64,000 nucleotides of DNA, taken from contig NZ_FONQ01000012.1 of the NCBI RefSeq assembly GCF_900112975.1, positions 48,027-112,026 on the forward strand. Direction: 5' to 3'. Below are positions 9,127 through 17,499 of the stretch, piece by piece. The stretch is from Flavobacterium xueshanense (GTDB taxonomy: Bacteria; Bacteroidota; Bacteroidia; Flavobacteriales; Flavobacteriaceae). The translations under genes and the position numbers were made by a program. The first letter of the stretch is position 1; the number at the start of each line of letters is the position of its first letter. A model generated the notes under the pieces. The model had not been told where the DNA came from, did not search any database, and saw nothing but the letters and a program-made list of their open reading frames with translations.

Positions 9127-10239
9127 AATACAGTTCCACATAATATTCAAAATAAAGCTTTATTCTCTCAAGTAGTCGCGTTATTGCAAAATGCCCGTCA
9201 ACAGGTTTTACGCACCGTAAATTTAACAATGGTGTATACCTATTTTGAAATAGGAAGAATGATTGTTGAAGAAGAGCAAAGCGGAAAAGAACGAGCTGAA
9301 TACGGAAAGCAACTGCTAAAAGGACTTTCTGAACAGTTGACTATTGAGTTTGGAAAAGGGTTTTCTACTGATAATTTAGAAAATATGAGGAAGTTTTATT
9401 TAGCTTACTCAATTTCCGAGTCAGTGACTCGGATTTTACAAATTCAAAAATCCCAGTCACTGACCGGGGAATTTAAATCTCAAAAAGCGCAGACAGTGAC
9501 TGCGGATTTAAATAAATTTGATTATGAAACATTATCTTCGTTTTTTAAATTGACTTGGACACATTATGTTTTCTTAATGCGAATTGACGATGAAAAAGAA
9601 AGACGTTTTTACGAAATAGAGTCCGAAAAATACAATTGGAGTGTTCGGGAATTAAAACGACAATATGATTCAGCTCTTTATACACGATTGGCTTTAAGTC
9701 GGGACAAAGAAGGAGTTTTGAAACTTTCGAAACAAGGTCAGATTATAGAGAAACCAAAAGACCTTATCAAAGATCCTTATATTTTAGAATTTTTGGGTTT
9801 ACCAGAATTGCATCAGTATTCTGAATCGGAATTAGAGGAAGAAATTATCAATAAACTAGAACATTTTTTATTAGAATTAGGTCATGGTTTTACTTTTGTC
9901 GCAAGACAGAACAGAATTACTTTTGACGATAAACATTTTCGAATCGATTTGGTTTTTTACAACAGAATTCTTAGATGTTTTGTGCTGATTGACTTAAAAA
10001 TAGGTGAATTAAAACACCAAGATTTAGGACAAATGCAAATGTATGTCAATTATTACGACAGAGAAATGCGTTTGGAAGACGAAAATAAAACGATAGGAAT
10101 TGTTCTTTGCCAAAACAAAAGTAATTTGGTTGTAGAGTATACTTTACCAGAAAATAATGAGCAAATTTTTGCTAGTAAATACAAAACAATTCTGCCAAGC
10201 AGAGAAGATTTAATACAATTAATTTCGGAATCAAGATAA
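9112..10239 (+). CDS. DUF1016/YhcG-type PDDEXK nuclease-domain protein
   Basis: A 375-residue protein of the YhcG family. The N-terminal DUF1016 helical domain (about 12-160) has QARQQVLRTVNLTMVYTYFEIGRMIVEEE near 26-54 and LTWTHYVFLMRI near 143-154. The C-terminal PD-(D/E)xK nuclease domain has FTFVARQNRITFDDKHFRIDLVFYNR and VLIDLKIGE, where D278 and the D-x-K of DLKIGE fit the metal-binding core. A 12-residue tandem repeat (about 102-137) interrupts the helical domain. Family members are linked to restriction-like and anti-phage loci, but no specific role is proven. The gene sits between parE and parC, its stop overlapping the parC start (TAATG). Confidence 0.85.
   Translation: MKDEENTVPHNIQNKALFSQVVALLQNARQQVLRTVNLTMVYTYFEIGRMIVEEEQSGKERAEYGKQLLKGLSEQLTIEFGKGFSTDNLENMRKFYLAYSISESVTRILQIQKSQSLTGEFKSQKAQTVTADLNKFDYETLSSFFKLTWTHYVFLMRIDDEKERRFYEIESEKYNWSVRELKRQYDSALYTRLALSRDKEGVLKLSKQGQIIEKPKDLIKDPYILEFLGLPELHQYSESELEEEIINKLEHFLLELGHGFTFVARQNRITFDDKHFRIDLVFYNRILRCFVLIDLKIGELKHQDLGQMQMYVNYYDREMRLEDENKTIGIVLCQNKSNLVVEYTLPENNEQIFASKYKTILPSREDLIQLISESR
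9416..9504 (+). repeat. Three 36-nt repeats centred on near-palindromes, inside the nuclease gene
   Basis: Three 17-nt near-palindromes have centres exactly 36 bases apart: 9416-9432 (perfect 8-bp arms around G9424), 9452-9468 (one mismatch, centre C9460) and 9488-9504 (one mismatch, centre G9496). Each encodes the same place in a 12-residue repeat (SESVTR, SQSLTG, AQTVTA). The shared heart is CAGTGACT or its complement. Confidence 0.7.
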
Positions 10240-10253
10240 TGAAAGACGAAGAA
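10237..10253. repeat. 17-bp direct repeat, right copy (parC start)
   Basis: This copy is identical to 9110-9126. It contains the stop of the nuclease gene overlapping the parC start (TAATG) and encodes the parC opening residues MKDEE. Confidence 0.75.
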
Positions 10254-12932
10254 GACGATAACATATTACCGGAAGGTCAAGAAGAAGAAAATATAGTTGG
10301 AGAAGATGCTTTTGAAGATATAATTTCTACGGGAGGCCAGCATTTTTACGATAATCAAGAAGACGGAAACGATACTATAACCAAAGTTACGGGAATGTAT
10401 AAGGACTGGTTTCTAGATTACGCTTCGTATGTGATTCTGGAACGTGCAGTTCCGGCGATTGAAGATGGTTTTAAACCGGTTCAACGTCGCATCATGCACT
10501 CTTTAAAGGAATTAGATGACGGCCGTTATAATAAAGTTGCCAATGTTGTTGGACACACCATGCAATATCATCCTCACGGAGATCAAAGTATTGGTGATGC
10601 GATGGTACAAATTGGACAAAAAGAATTACTGATAGACTGTCAGGGAAACTGGGGAAATATACTAACGGGAGATGGTGCTGCGGCTTCCCGTTACATTGAA
10701 GCGCGTTTGTCTAAATTTGCTTTGGAAGTTATTTACAGTCCAAAAATTACGGATTGGGGTGTTTCTTACGATGGTCGTCGCGCAGAACCCAACAATTTGC
10801 CTGTAAAATTTCCATTATTATTGGCTTCTGGAGCGGAGGGAATTGCGGTAGGTCTTTCCACGAAAGTGTTACCTCATAATTTTAATGAATTAATTGATTC
10901 GTCAATAAAAATATTAAAAGGAAAACCATTTACCTTATATCCGGATTTCTTGACACAAGGTATTGCTGATGTGTCCAATTATAATGATGGATTGCGCGGC
11001 GGACGTGTACGTGTACGTGCCAAAATTGGTCAGCTGGATAAAAATACTTTGGTGATTACCCAAATTCCGTTTTCTACAAATACGACGACTTTGATTGACA
11101 GTATTTTGAAGGCAAATGAGAAAGGGAAAATCAAAATCAAGAAAATTGAGGATAATACCGCGGCTGAGGTTGAGATATTAATTCACCTTTTTCCGGGAGT
11201 TTCTCCAGATAAAACGATCGATGCATTGTTTGCTTTTACGGCTTGTGAAACTTCGGTAGCACCATTAGGTTGTGTGATTGAAGATAATAAACCGTTGTTT
11301 ATTGGGGTTTCTGCGATGTTGAAAATTTCAACGAACAGAACAGTTCAATTACTGAAAAGTGAACTCGAAATTCAATTGAGTGAATTGGAAGAACAATGGC
11401 ATTTTCTTTCGTTGGAACGTATTTTTATTGAAAATAAAATATATCGTGACATTGAAGAGCAAACGACGAGAGAAGGCGTACTCAAAGCGGTTGATGATGG
11501 TTTGAAACCACATACAAAACACTTAAAACGAGCTGTTACCGAAGAAGATATTTTGCGTTTATTGGATATCCGAATTATGCGTATTTCCAAATTTGACAGT
11601 AATAAAGCGCAGGATAAAATCGAATCGTTGGAAGGTGACATCGAACAAGTAAAACACAATTTAGAAAATCTGATTGATTTTGCGATTGCCTATTTCACTC
11701 GATTAAAAGAGAAGTACGGCAAAGGTCGGGAACGTCAAACGGAGCTTCGTATTTTTGATGATATCGAAGCGACAAAAGTAGTTTTGCGAAACACTAAATT
11801 ATACGTCAATAAAGAAGAAGGTTTTGTTGGTACTAGCTTGAAGAAAGACGAATACCTTACGGATTGTTCTGATATTGATGATGTAATTGTTTTTCTGCGC
11901 GACGGAAAAATGATGATTACTAAAGTAGATGCGAAAACCTTTGTGGGAAAAGATATTATACACATTGCTATTTTTGACAAAAGTGATAAGCGTACCATTT
12001 ACAATATGATTTACCGTGATGGAAAATCTGGGCCTTCGTATATAAAACGATTCAATGTTTCTGGAGTGACCCGAGATAAAGCGTACGATTTAACCAGTGA
12101 AACTGCAGGTTCTCAGGTATTGTATTTTTCTTGCAATCCAAATGGTGAAGCAGAAGTAATTACGATATTATTGCGTCAGGTAGGAAGTGTCAAAAAACTG
12201 AAATTCGATATTGATTTTGCCAGTTTAGCGATAAAAGGAAGGGCTTCGAAAGGAAATTTGGTAACTAAATATCCAATTAAAAAAATAGAATTGAAGGAGA
12301 AAGGAATTTCTACTTTATTGCCAAGAAAAGTTTGGTTTGACGATACTGTTCAACGATTAAACGTTGATGCAAGAGGGGAGTTACTGGGGGAGTTCAGACC
12401 AAATGATAAAATTTTGATCATATCGCAATCCGGGAAAATGAAAGTAATTACACCGGAACTAACAACTCATTTTGATGAAGATATGGTGATTTTAGAGAAA
12501 TGGATTCCAAAGAAACCAATTTCAGCTATTTATTATGATGGAGAAAAAGAGCGGTATTGCATCAAACGTTTTTTGGTGGAAACCGAAAATAAAGAAGAAA
12601 GTTTTATCACGGAGCATCCTAATTCACAATTAGAGATTGTATCAACAGATTATCGTCCGGTAGCAGAATTAGTTTTTACAAAAGTAAAAGGAGTTCAAAA
12701 AGAGCCGATGACGGTAGACATAGAATCATTTATTTCCGTAAAAGGATTTAAAGCTTTAGGAAATCAATTGACAACCGATAAGCTAAAGCAGGTAAACTTG
12801 CTTGAACCTTTACCACATGAAATTCCTGTTGAGGTTATTCCTGAAGATCTAGAAGTAAAAGGAGAAACTGACGCTAATAATGCTTCTATTCAATTAGATG
12901 ATGACGGTCAGATTACTTTATCTTTAGAATAA
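10239..12932 (+). CDS. parC: DNA topoisomerase IV subunit A (GyrA/ParC type)
   Basis: An 897-residue cleavage-religation subunit. After an acidic N-terminal tail (about 1-45) the winged-helix domain reads YASYVILERAVPAIEDGFKPVQRRIMHSL. The quinolone-pocket region is YHPHGDQSIGDAMVQIGQ, and the active-site tyrosine is in AASRYIEARLSKFA near residue 150. Long coiled-coil arms lie at about 370-480. The C-terminal half has degenerate six-bladed beta-pinwheel-like segments without a clear GyrA box, which fits topoisomerase IV. The start codon overlaps the stop of the nuclease gene, so translation may be coupled. A strong terminator follows. Confidence 0.9.
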   Translation: MKDEEDDNILPEGQEEENIVGEDAFEDIISTGGQHFYDNQEDGNDTITKVTGMYKDWFLDYASYVILERAVPAIEDGFKPVQRRIMHSLKELDDGRYNKVANVVGHTMQYHPHGDQSIGDAMVQIGQKELLIDCQGNWGNILTGDGAAASRYIEARLSKFALEVIYSPKITDWGVSYDGRRAEPNNLPVKFPLLLASGAEGIAVGLSTKVLPHNFNELIDSSIKILKGKPFTLYPDFLTQGIADVSNYNDGLRGGRVRVRAKIGQLDKNTLVITQIPFSTNTTTLIDSILKANEKGKIKIKKIEDNTAAEVEILIHLFPGVSPDKTIDALFAFTACETSVAPLGCVIEDNKPLFIGVSAMLKISTNRTVQLLKSELEIQLSELEEQWHFLSLERIFIENKIYRDIEEQTTREGVLKAVDDGLKPHTKHLKRAVTEEDILRLLDIRIMRISKFDSNKAQDKIESLEGDIEQVKHNLENLIDFAIAYFTRLKEKYGKGRERQTELRIFDDIEATKVVLRNTKLYVNKEEGFVGTSLKKDEYLTDCSDIDDVIVFLRDGKMMITKVDAKTFVGKDIIHIAIFDKSDKRTIYNMIYRDGKSGPSYIKRFNVSGVTRDKAYDLTSETAGSQVLYFSCNPNGEAEVITILLRQVGSVKKLKFDIDFASLAIKGRASKGNLVTKYPIKKIELKEKGISTLLPRKVWFDDTVQRLNVDARGELLGEFRPNDKILIISQSGKMKVITPELTTHFDEDMVILEKWIPKKPISAIYYDGEKERYCIKRFLVETENKEESFITEHPNSQLEIVSTDYRPVAELVFTKVKGVQKEPMTVDIESFISVKGFKALGNQLTTDKLKQVNLLEPLPHEIPVEVIPEDLEVKGETDANNASIQLDDDGQITLSLE

Positions 12933-12959
12933 AAGAAGCTCCATTTCGGGAGCTTCTTT
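12932..12959. terminator. Bidirectional terminator between parC and terC
   Basis: An 11-bp perfect stem, AAAGAAGCTCC (12932-12942) with GGAGCTTCTTT (12949-12959), around a six-base loop. It begins at the parC stop and lies just before the end of the convergent TerC gene. Confidence 0.85.
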
Positions 12960-12977
12960 ATTAAAAAAATAATTTTA

Positions 12978-13748
12978 TTATTTATTTTTCTTCATTTTCA
13001 TGTTTAGTACTTCAACTAATAATGAGAATGATATCGCAAAATACAAGTACCCTTTTGGTACTGGTGAAACGTGACTTCCAAAGATTAAAGCATTTGATAA
13101 ATGAGCACTTTCAGTAAGCAGCATCATTCCAATAAGAATCAAAAACGATAAACCAAGTATTTGAATAGAAGGATGCTTGTTGACAAAATTCCCAACAGGA
13201 ACAGCAAATTGCATCATAATTAATACAGAAATAACCACGGCAGTAATCATAATATATAAAGCACCTTCAACTCCGTTAGTCATACCCACAGCGGTAAGAA
13301 TACTATCAAAAGAGAAAACTAAATCAATCATTATAATTTGAAAAAGTACATTTTGAAACGATTTTGTGGCCGCTTTTCCTAACTCTTTTTCTTCATGCCC
13401 TTTTTCGTCTACTTTTTCTCTAATTTCATTCGTACTCTTGTAAATTAAGAATAATCCACCAGCAAGTAAAATAAGGCTTTGACCTGTAATTCCCGCTGAA
13501 AACCAACTGAAATCAATGTGAAACCAAGGTTCTTTCATTTGAATTAATAAATTAATACCAAACAAAAGCGCAATTCTCATGAACATGGCAAGAAACATTC
13601 CGATTTTTGTGGCTCTTTTACGTTGTTCAACAGGTAATTTCCCAGTGGCAATTGATATGAAAATGATATTGTCGATTCCTAACACAATCTCCAGAAATGT
13701 CAATGTTAAAAGGGCAATCCACGCATCTGGATTTAAAAATACTTCCAT
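12978..13748 (-). CDS. TerC-family integral membrane protein
   Basis: A 256-residue membrane protein with about seven hydrophobic helices. The first carries the family signature LTFLEIVLGIDNIIFISI (about 17-34), and the later helix IIMIDLVFSFDSILTAVG carries the second acidic motif, both typical of TerC. A charged cytoplasmic loop (about 108-128) separates the halves. TerC proteins are implicated in metal, especially manganese, export during protein secretion, and in tellurite resistance in some species; no ter cluster is present here, so the metal-handling role is the better guess. Confidence 0.9.
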   Translation of the reverse strand: MEVFLNPDAWIALLTLTFLEIVLGIDNIIFISIATGKLPVEQRKRATKIGMFLAMFMRIALLFGINLLIQMKEPWFHIDFSWFSAGITGQSLILLAGGLFLIYKSTNEIREKVDEKGHEEKELGKAATKSFQNVLFQIIMIDLVFSFDSILTAVGMTNGVEGALYIMITAVVISVLIMMQFAVPVGNFVNKHPSIQILGLSFLILIGMMLLTESAHLSNALIFGSHVSPVPKGYLYFAISFSLLVEVLNMKMKKNK

Positions 13749-13774
13749 GATTATTTAATTATAGTTTATAATAT

Positions 13775-14149
13775 TTAGTCAGCAATCTTTGTAACCGTTC
13801 CTCTTTGTTTAGCATCAGAACCCACCATACCAAATTCAAAGGTATAGGAATTTTTTGTGGTTGTCAAAATTTTCATGCCAATGGCTTTTTCTTCTGCCAT
13901 GTTTTTTGGGTGTAATTTCAGTAAAACATATTCGCAATCGTTTACCCATCGTATCGAAGCGGTGTCAGTCTTTCCTTCAAAAGTTTCTATTTCAATACTT
14001 TCGTTACGTTCAAAAACAGTTGTTTTCTTGATACCGTCAACTTCATAATCAAATTTGAATTTACCAGTTTTAAAATCTTTGCAATTGCGCTCCGCATCAT
14101 AGCATGACAGTAGTAGCAATAGTGGGAGGAGGAATGTTATTTTTTTCAT
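13775..14149 (-). CDS. Small lipoprotein, unknown function
   Basis: A 124-residue protein if the start at 14149 is used (MKKITFLLPLLLLLSCYDAERNC). That start gives a lipoprotein signal with lipobox LLSC (C16); an upstream in-frame start would add 16 residues of no signal character. The mature part contains CKDFKTGKFKFDYE, a pattern seen in uncharacterised Flavobacteriia proteins. It ends 26 bases upstream of the terC start on the same strand, so the two may be co-transcribed. Function unknown. Confidence 0.65.
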   Translation of the reverse strand: MKKITFLLPLLLLLSCYDAERNCKDFKTGKFKFDYEVDGIKKTTVFERNESIEIETFEGKTDTASIRWVNDCEYVLLKLHPKNMAEEKAIGMKILTTTKNSYTFEFGMVGSDAKQRGTVTKIAD

Positions 14150-14170
14150 TTTCAAATTATTTATTTTTTT

Positions 14171-14314
14171 AGGACCTAATCCAGCTGTACGTTGCAACTC
14201 CCAAGGCTTAAATCTTTTTTTCTATTGACAAAAAAGGAGCTTCCTTTGGTCGCTCTTTTTAGTCAAGAAAAAATAGCTTTAAGCCTTGCGGGTTTTCACT
14301 TCCATCTGGGGTAA
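14171..14314. repeat. Dispersed hairpin element, copy B
   Basis: This copy shares with copy A (6057-6197) the opening (A)TCCAGCT, the core from GACAAAAAAGGAGCTTCC through GGTCGCTCTTTTTAGTC to AAGAAAAAA, and the closing ATCTGGGGTAA. Its outer arms are CAAGGCTTAAA (14202-14212) with TTTAAGCCTTG (14278-14288), a perfect 11-bp pairing unrelated in sequence to the arms of copy A. It lies between the lipoprotein and pentapeptide-repeat genes. Confidence 0.7.
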
Positions 14315-14318
14315 TGCA

Positions 14319-14891
14319 TTATTGTATTTTAATATCGTATTTGTCCAGAAGACCAATAATTCCTTGTGTCGAAAATTTTGCTTTTTTCATCGGATTGAAT
14401 TCAGGATCAATTTTAAAATCAGTTGCTTTCGAAAAATCGGCTCCGGCTAGTTGCGTATTATTAAAAATAGCGCCATTTAAATTACTGTTGTCAAAAACGG
14501 AACTCGTAAGATTGGTCCCAACAAAACTTACTTCTCTTAACGAACAGGAACTGAATTTTGTCTTTGGCATTTTTTTGTTTGCAAATGAAGAATAATCCAA
14601 AACGCATTCCTGAAAGCTCACATTGAACAAGAAGTCATCGCATTCTTCAAACTGAATTCCCAGCAATTTACAGTTGTTGAATTGTACACCTTTCAAGCTA
14701 GTTCCTGATAATTTGGTCATAGCCAAATTACAATCTATGAACTCGCAATCCATAAATGTGCTGTATGAGAAATCGCTATTCGATAAATCACAGTTTTTAA
14801 AAATGCAATCCTCAAATTCTCTATTGTTTACTTTTTTATCGATGTAAACGATTTTTTCAAATGTTTTATGAACGTGAATTAAGTTTTCCAT
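14319..14891 (-). CDS. Pentapeptide-repeat protein
   Basis: A 190-residue protein built of A(D/N)Lxx-type pentapeptides, for example CIFKNCDLSNSDFSYSTF and SVFDNSNLNGAIFNNTQLAGADF, which should fold as a right-handed quadrilateral beta helix. Many units have F or C at the central position. There is no signal peptide. Some relatives mimic DNA and protect gyrase, but this feature does not follow from the fold alone and no quinolone-resistance context is seen. The start shares one base with the stop of the upstream DUF6095 gene (TAATG), indicating a coupled pair. Confidence 0.85.
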   Translation of the reverse strand: MENLIHVHKTFEKIVYIDKKVNNREFEDCIFKNCDLSNSDFSYSTFMDCEFIDCNLAMTKLSGTSLKGVQFNNCKLLGIQFEECDDFLFNVSFQECVLDYSSFANKKMPKTKFSSCSLREVSFVGTNLTSSVFDNSNLNGAIFNNTQLAGADFSKATDFKIDPEFNPMKKAKFSTQGIIGLLDKYDIKIQ

Positions 14892-15112
14892 TAGTCATTA
14901 AATAAGCTTTTCATAATTGTTTTTAAACCCAAAAACATTAAATACATTGCCCCTAGACAAGCAATTATTCCTATTGCTAAGATCGCATAATGCCAAACAT
15001 TCTGTTTGTTCATAAAGGCATTATATATTAAGGTCGGGCCAATAAAGATCAACGGTAAAGCTCCTGATAAATATTTGATTCCTTTAGATAATAGTTCTTT
15101 GTTGGTTGCCAT
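14891..15112 (-). CDS. DUF6095 family membrane protein
   Basis: A 73-residue protein with two transmembrane helices, about 15-31 (LSGALPLIFIGPTLIYN) and 41-65 (YAILAIGIIACLGAMYLMFLGLKTI), joined by a short FMNKQNVWH loop. It matches the DUF6095 family of Flavobacteriia, whose function is unknown. Its stop overlaps the start of the pentapeptide-repeat gene, and murQ lies 59 bases upstream on the same strand, so the three genes probably form one transcript. Confidence 0.75.
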   Translation of the reverse strand: MATNKELLSKGIKYLSGALPLIFIGPTLIYNAFMNKQNVWHYAILAIGIIACLGAMYLMFLGLKTIMKSLFND

Positions 15113-15171
15113 TGTTTAATTTAAGGTTTGAAGTTTTTTATTGTACTCAAAAATGTTTGCCTGTAATCTGT

Positions 15172-15987
15172 TTATTGAGCTGTAAAATAATCGACTGCGT
15201 TTCGTACACTACCATGTTTTTTTAATAAATCAGCGGCTTGTTCGTAGGAAACAGGAATTTCACTCATAATCATTTTTACTCCGCGATCCACGAGTTTGCT
15301 GTTGCTGAGTTGCATATCGACCATTTTGTTGCCTTTCACTTTTCCGAGTTGAATCATGGTTGCAGTTGAGATCATATTAAGTACCAGTTTTTGAGCTGTT
15401 CCGGCTTTCATTCTAGAGCTTCCGGTTACAAATTCTGGTCCTACAACTACTTCAATAGGGAATTTTGCTGTTTGCGAAAGCGGACTTTCGGCATTGCAAG
15501 AAATACTTCCAGTGGTAATATTATTTTCGTTGCAAGCTAATAATCCTCCAGTAACATAAGGTGTTGTCCCCGAAGCTGCAATTCCAACAACAATATCATT
15601 TTCATTTACATTGAAAGCTTTCAAGTCAATCCAAGCTTGTGTTGCGTTGTCTTCGGCATTTTCTACTGCGCTACGTATTGCGGTATCGCCACCGGCAATA
15701 ATCCCAATTACTAAATCGAAAGGAACGCCAAAAGTTGGAGGACATTCCGAAGCATCAAGAATTCCAATTCGCCCCGACGTTCCGGCGCCAATGTAGAATA
15801 ATCGTCCGCCGAGTTTCATTTTGGCAACGATTTCAGTGACTAAACTTTCTATTTCTGGCAAAGCTTTTTCTATGGCAAACGGAACGGTTTTGTCTTCCTG
15901 ATTGATATTAGATAACAATTCTTGAACCGACATTTTTTCTAAATGCTCGTGTTTTGAAGATTGTTCGGTAGTTTTTGTGAAGGTCAT
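15172..15987 (-). CDS. murQ: N-acetylmuramic acid 6-phosphate etherase
   Basis: A 271-residue cytoplasmic SIS-fold enzyme that removes lactate from MurNAc-6-phosphate to give GlcNAc-6-phosphate during peptidoglycan recycling. Diagnostic motifs are LFYIGAGTSGRIGILDASECPPTFG (about 61-85), GIAASGTTPYV with the sugar-phosphate-binding serine region, and GSSRMKAGTAQKLVLNMIST (about 190-209). The length is slightly below the 295-300 typical of E. coli MurQ but normal for Bacteroidetes. Its product feeds the same pool as the NagB and hexosaminidase genes at 47-51 kb. Confidence 0.95.
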   Translation of the reverse strand: MTFTKTTEQSSKHEHLEKMSVQELLSNINQEDKTVPFAIEKALPEIESLVTEIVAKMKLGGRLFYIGAGTSGRIGILDASECPPTFGVPFDLVIGIIAGGDTAIRSAVENAEDNATQAWIDLKAFNVNENDIVVGIAASGTTPYVTGGLLACNENNITTGSISCNAESPLSQTAKFPIEVVVGPEFVTGSSRMKAGTAQKLVLNMISTATMIQLGKVKGNKMVDMQLSNSKLVDRGVKMIMSEIPVSYEQAADLLKKHGSVRNAVDYFTAQ

Positions 15988-16152
15988 TTTTCGTATTATT
16001 GGACAACTCCAAAATTAATCTTTTTTATCACAATCTCGAAATTTTCTATTTTTAGTTTCAGGTTTTTCACTGTCGATTTTCTTTAAATTTGATATATATT
16101 GATTTACTTTTTTTAGTTTTTAATTTCTCATATGGAGAAAGGTTATTGAATC

Positions 16153-16182
16153 TTTGTTAGATGAACTAAAATATTATATTTG
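16153..16182 (+). promoter_or_regulatory. Promoter for the AraC-type regulator gene
   Basis: TTTG at 16153-16156 and TATATTTG at 16175-16182, separated by 18 bases, match the Bacteroidetes consensus. The -7 element ends 18 bases before the start codon, giving a very short leader. Confidence 0.65.
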
Positions 16183-16200
16183 TTAAATATTAAAAAATAA

Positions 16201-17343
16201 ATGGATAGAATAATCTTATTGCAAGGGATTGCACGGATTTCAGTCTTTGTGTCTTTATTGATGGCATTTTTTTTACTGACTGTTAAAACGGAAAATAAAT
16301 TGGCCAACCGTTTATTTGCCTGGTTTTTTATTGTTTCGGCTATTGATCTTAGTGGTTTTTTTGTTATTGCTTATATTCAGGATTATCTTGATTTGATGAT
16401 TTTTAGATGGACAATCTGTTTGTTGGCAATGCCCTTATTTTATCTTTATGTATTATCAGTTTGTTATTCTGATTTTAAATTAAAGTGGAAGCATTTATTG
16501 CATTTACTTCCTATTATACTAGTTAATTTAGTTTTTCTTCCAAGACTTTATTTAGCCAGTGATGCAGATATGAAACTCTTATCCGGAGATCTTGAACATA
16601 TGCCTGAAATATACTTAATCCAGATTCTAATTGAATTTCAATATGTGTTTTATATTGTTAGCGCATTTTTAATTTTGAAGAAATACAGAGAAATTTATCT
16701 GGAAAACTATACCAATCCAAGTACATCGACGTACAAGTATCTTTTTCAGATGACTACTGTTTTTCTAATCGCGCATTGTTTGGTTGCATTAAAAAACGTA
16801 TTACGTTATAGCGACTACAGACAAATATTTCTTTGGTTAAATGTAGTAGTAGGAAGTGTAGCTTTATTTATTACCTGTTGGTTAGTAATGAAAGCATTGA
16901 ATCATCCGGAACTTTTTAGGGGAATTAATTCTAAAATACAATTGACAAAAGATATTCTGCCTGAAGTCGAAGAAAAAACAGAATCTAAAAAAGTTCAAGA
17001 CGATGCGATTTCCAGTCAAATTTCGAGATTGAAACAATATATGGCAGAGAGAGAGCCTTTTCTTGATCCATCGCTTACCATTCAGGAGCTTGCCAATCAA
17101 ATTGATATTCCAGTTCGGGATTTATCTGTTTTAATTAATCATCATATGGATCAGCACTTTTTTGATTTTGTCAATGAATATCGTATTCAAAAAGCGATGG
17201 GTATTTTGAAAGATCAGTCTAGAAGTCAGCTTACCGTTCTGGAAATTTTATACGAAGTTGGTTTTAACTCCAAATCTTCTTTTAATACCTCTTTTAAAAA
17301 ACACACCAATTTGACGCCTACAGCTTATAGAAACGCCTTATAA
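16201..17343 (+). CDS. Membrane-anchored AraC-family transcriptional regulator
   Basis: A 380-residue protein. The N-terminal 235 residues contain about seven hydrophobic helices, starting at residues 9-27 and ending near KALNHPELF. A linker follows, and the last 110 residues are a double helix-turn-helix AraC domain (SLTIQELANQIDIPVRDLSVLINHHMDQHFFDFVNEYRIQKA, then VLEILYEVGFNSKSSFNTSFKKHTNLTPTAYR). Such proteins sense a signal at the membrane and act on nearby genes. The neighbouring receptor gene, in the same direction after a terminator, is a plausible target, by position only. Confidence 0.9.
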   Translation: MDRIILLQGIARISVFVSLLMAFFLLTVKTENKLANRLFAWFFIVSAIDLSGFFVIAYIQDYLDLMIFRWTICLLAMPLFYLYVLSVCYSDFKLKWKHLLHLLPIILVNLVFLPRLYLASDADMKLLSGDLEHMPEIYLIQILIEFQYVFYIVSAFLILKKYREIYLENYTNPSTSTYKYLFQMTTVFLIAHCLVALKNVLRYSDYRQIFLWLNVVVGSVALFITCWLVMKALNHPELFRGINSKIQLTKDILPEVEEKTESKKVQDDAISSQISRLKQYMAEREPFLDPSLTIQELANQIDIPVRDLSVLINHHMDQHFFDFVNEYRIQKAMGILKDQSRSQLTVLEILYEVGFNSKSSFNTSFKKHTNLTPTAYRNAL

Positions 17344-17379
17344 TAAGTGGTTTGTAAAAAGTAGTACTTCATACCTGAT

Positions 17380-17426
17380 AAAGTCGAACTGATTTTCTGA
17401 ATAGAAATTGGTTCGACTTTTTTTTG
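17380..17426 (+). terminator. Terminator after the AraC-type regulator gene
   Basis: AAAGTCGAAC (17380-17389) pairs with GTTCGACTTT (17411-17420) around a 21-base loop, followed by eight T residues. Confidence 0.75.
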
Positions 17427-17499
17427 TCGGTCGAATTCTAAAAATTTCTAAGGCAACTTTGCTTCAAATTAATCGAAACAAGTTTTAAAATTAGAAATC

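Noticed and set aside
14319..14891. Pentapeptide-repeat protein as a quinolone-resistance (Qnr) protein
   Set aside because: Pentapeptide repeats are present, but the length (190), the many cysteines and the coupling to a DUF6095 gene give no specific support for gyrase protection.
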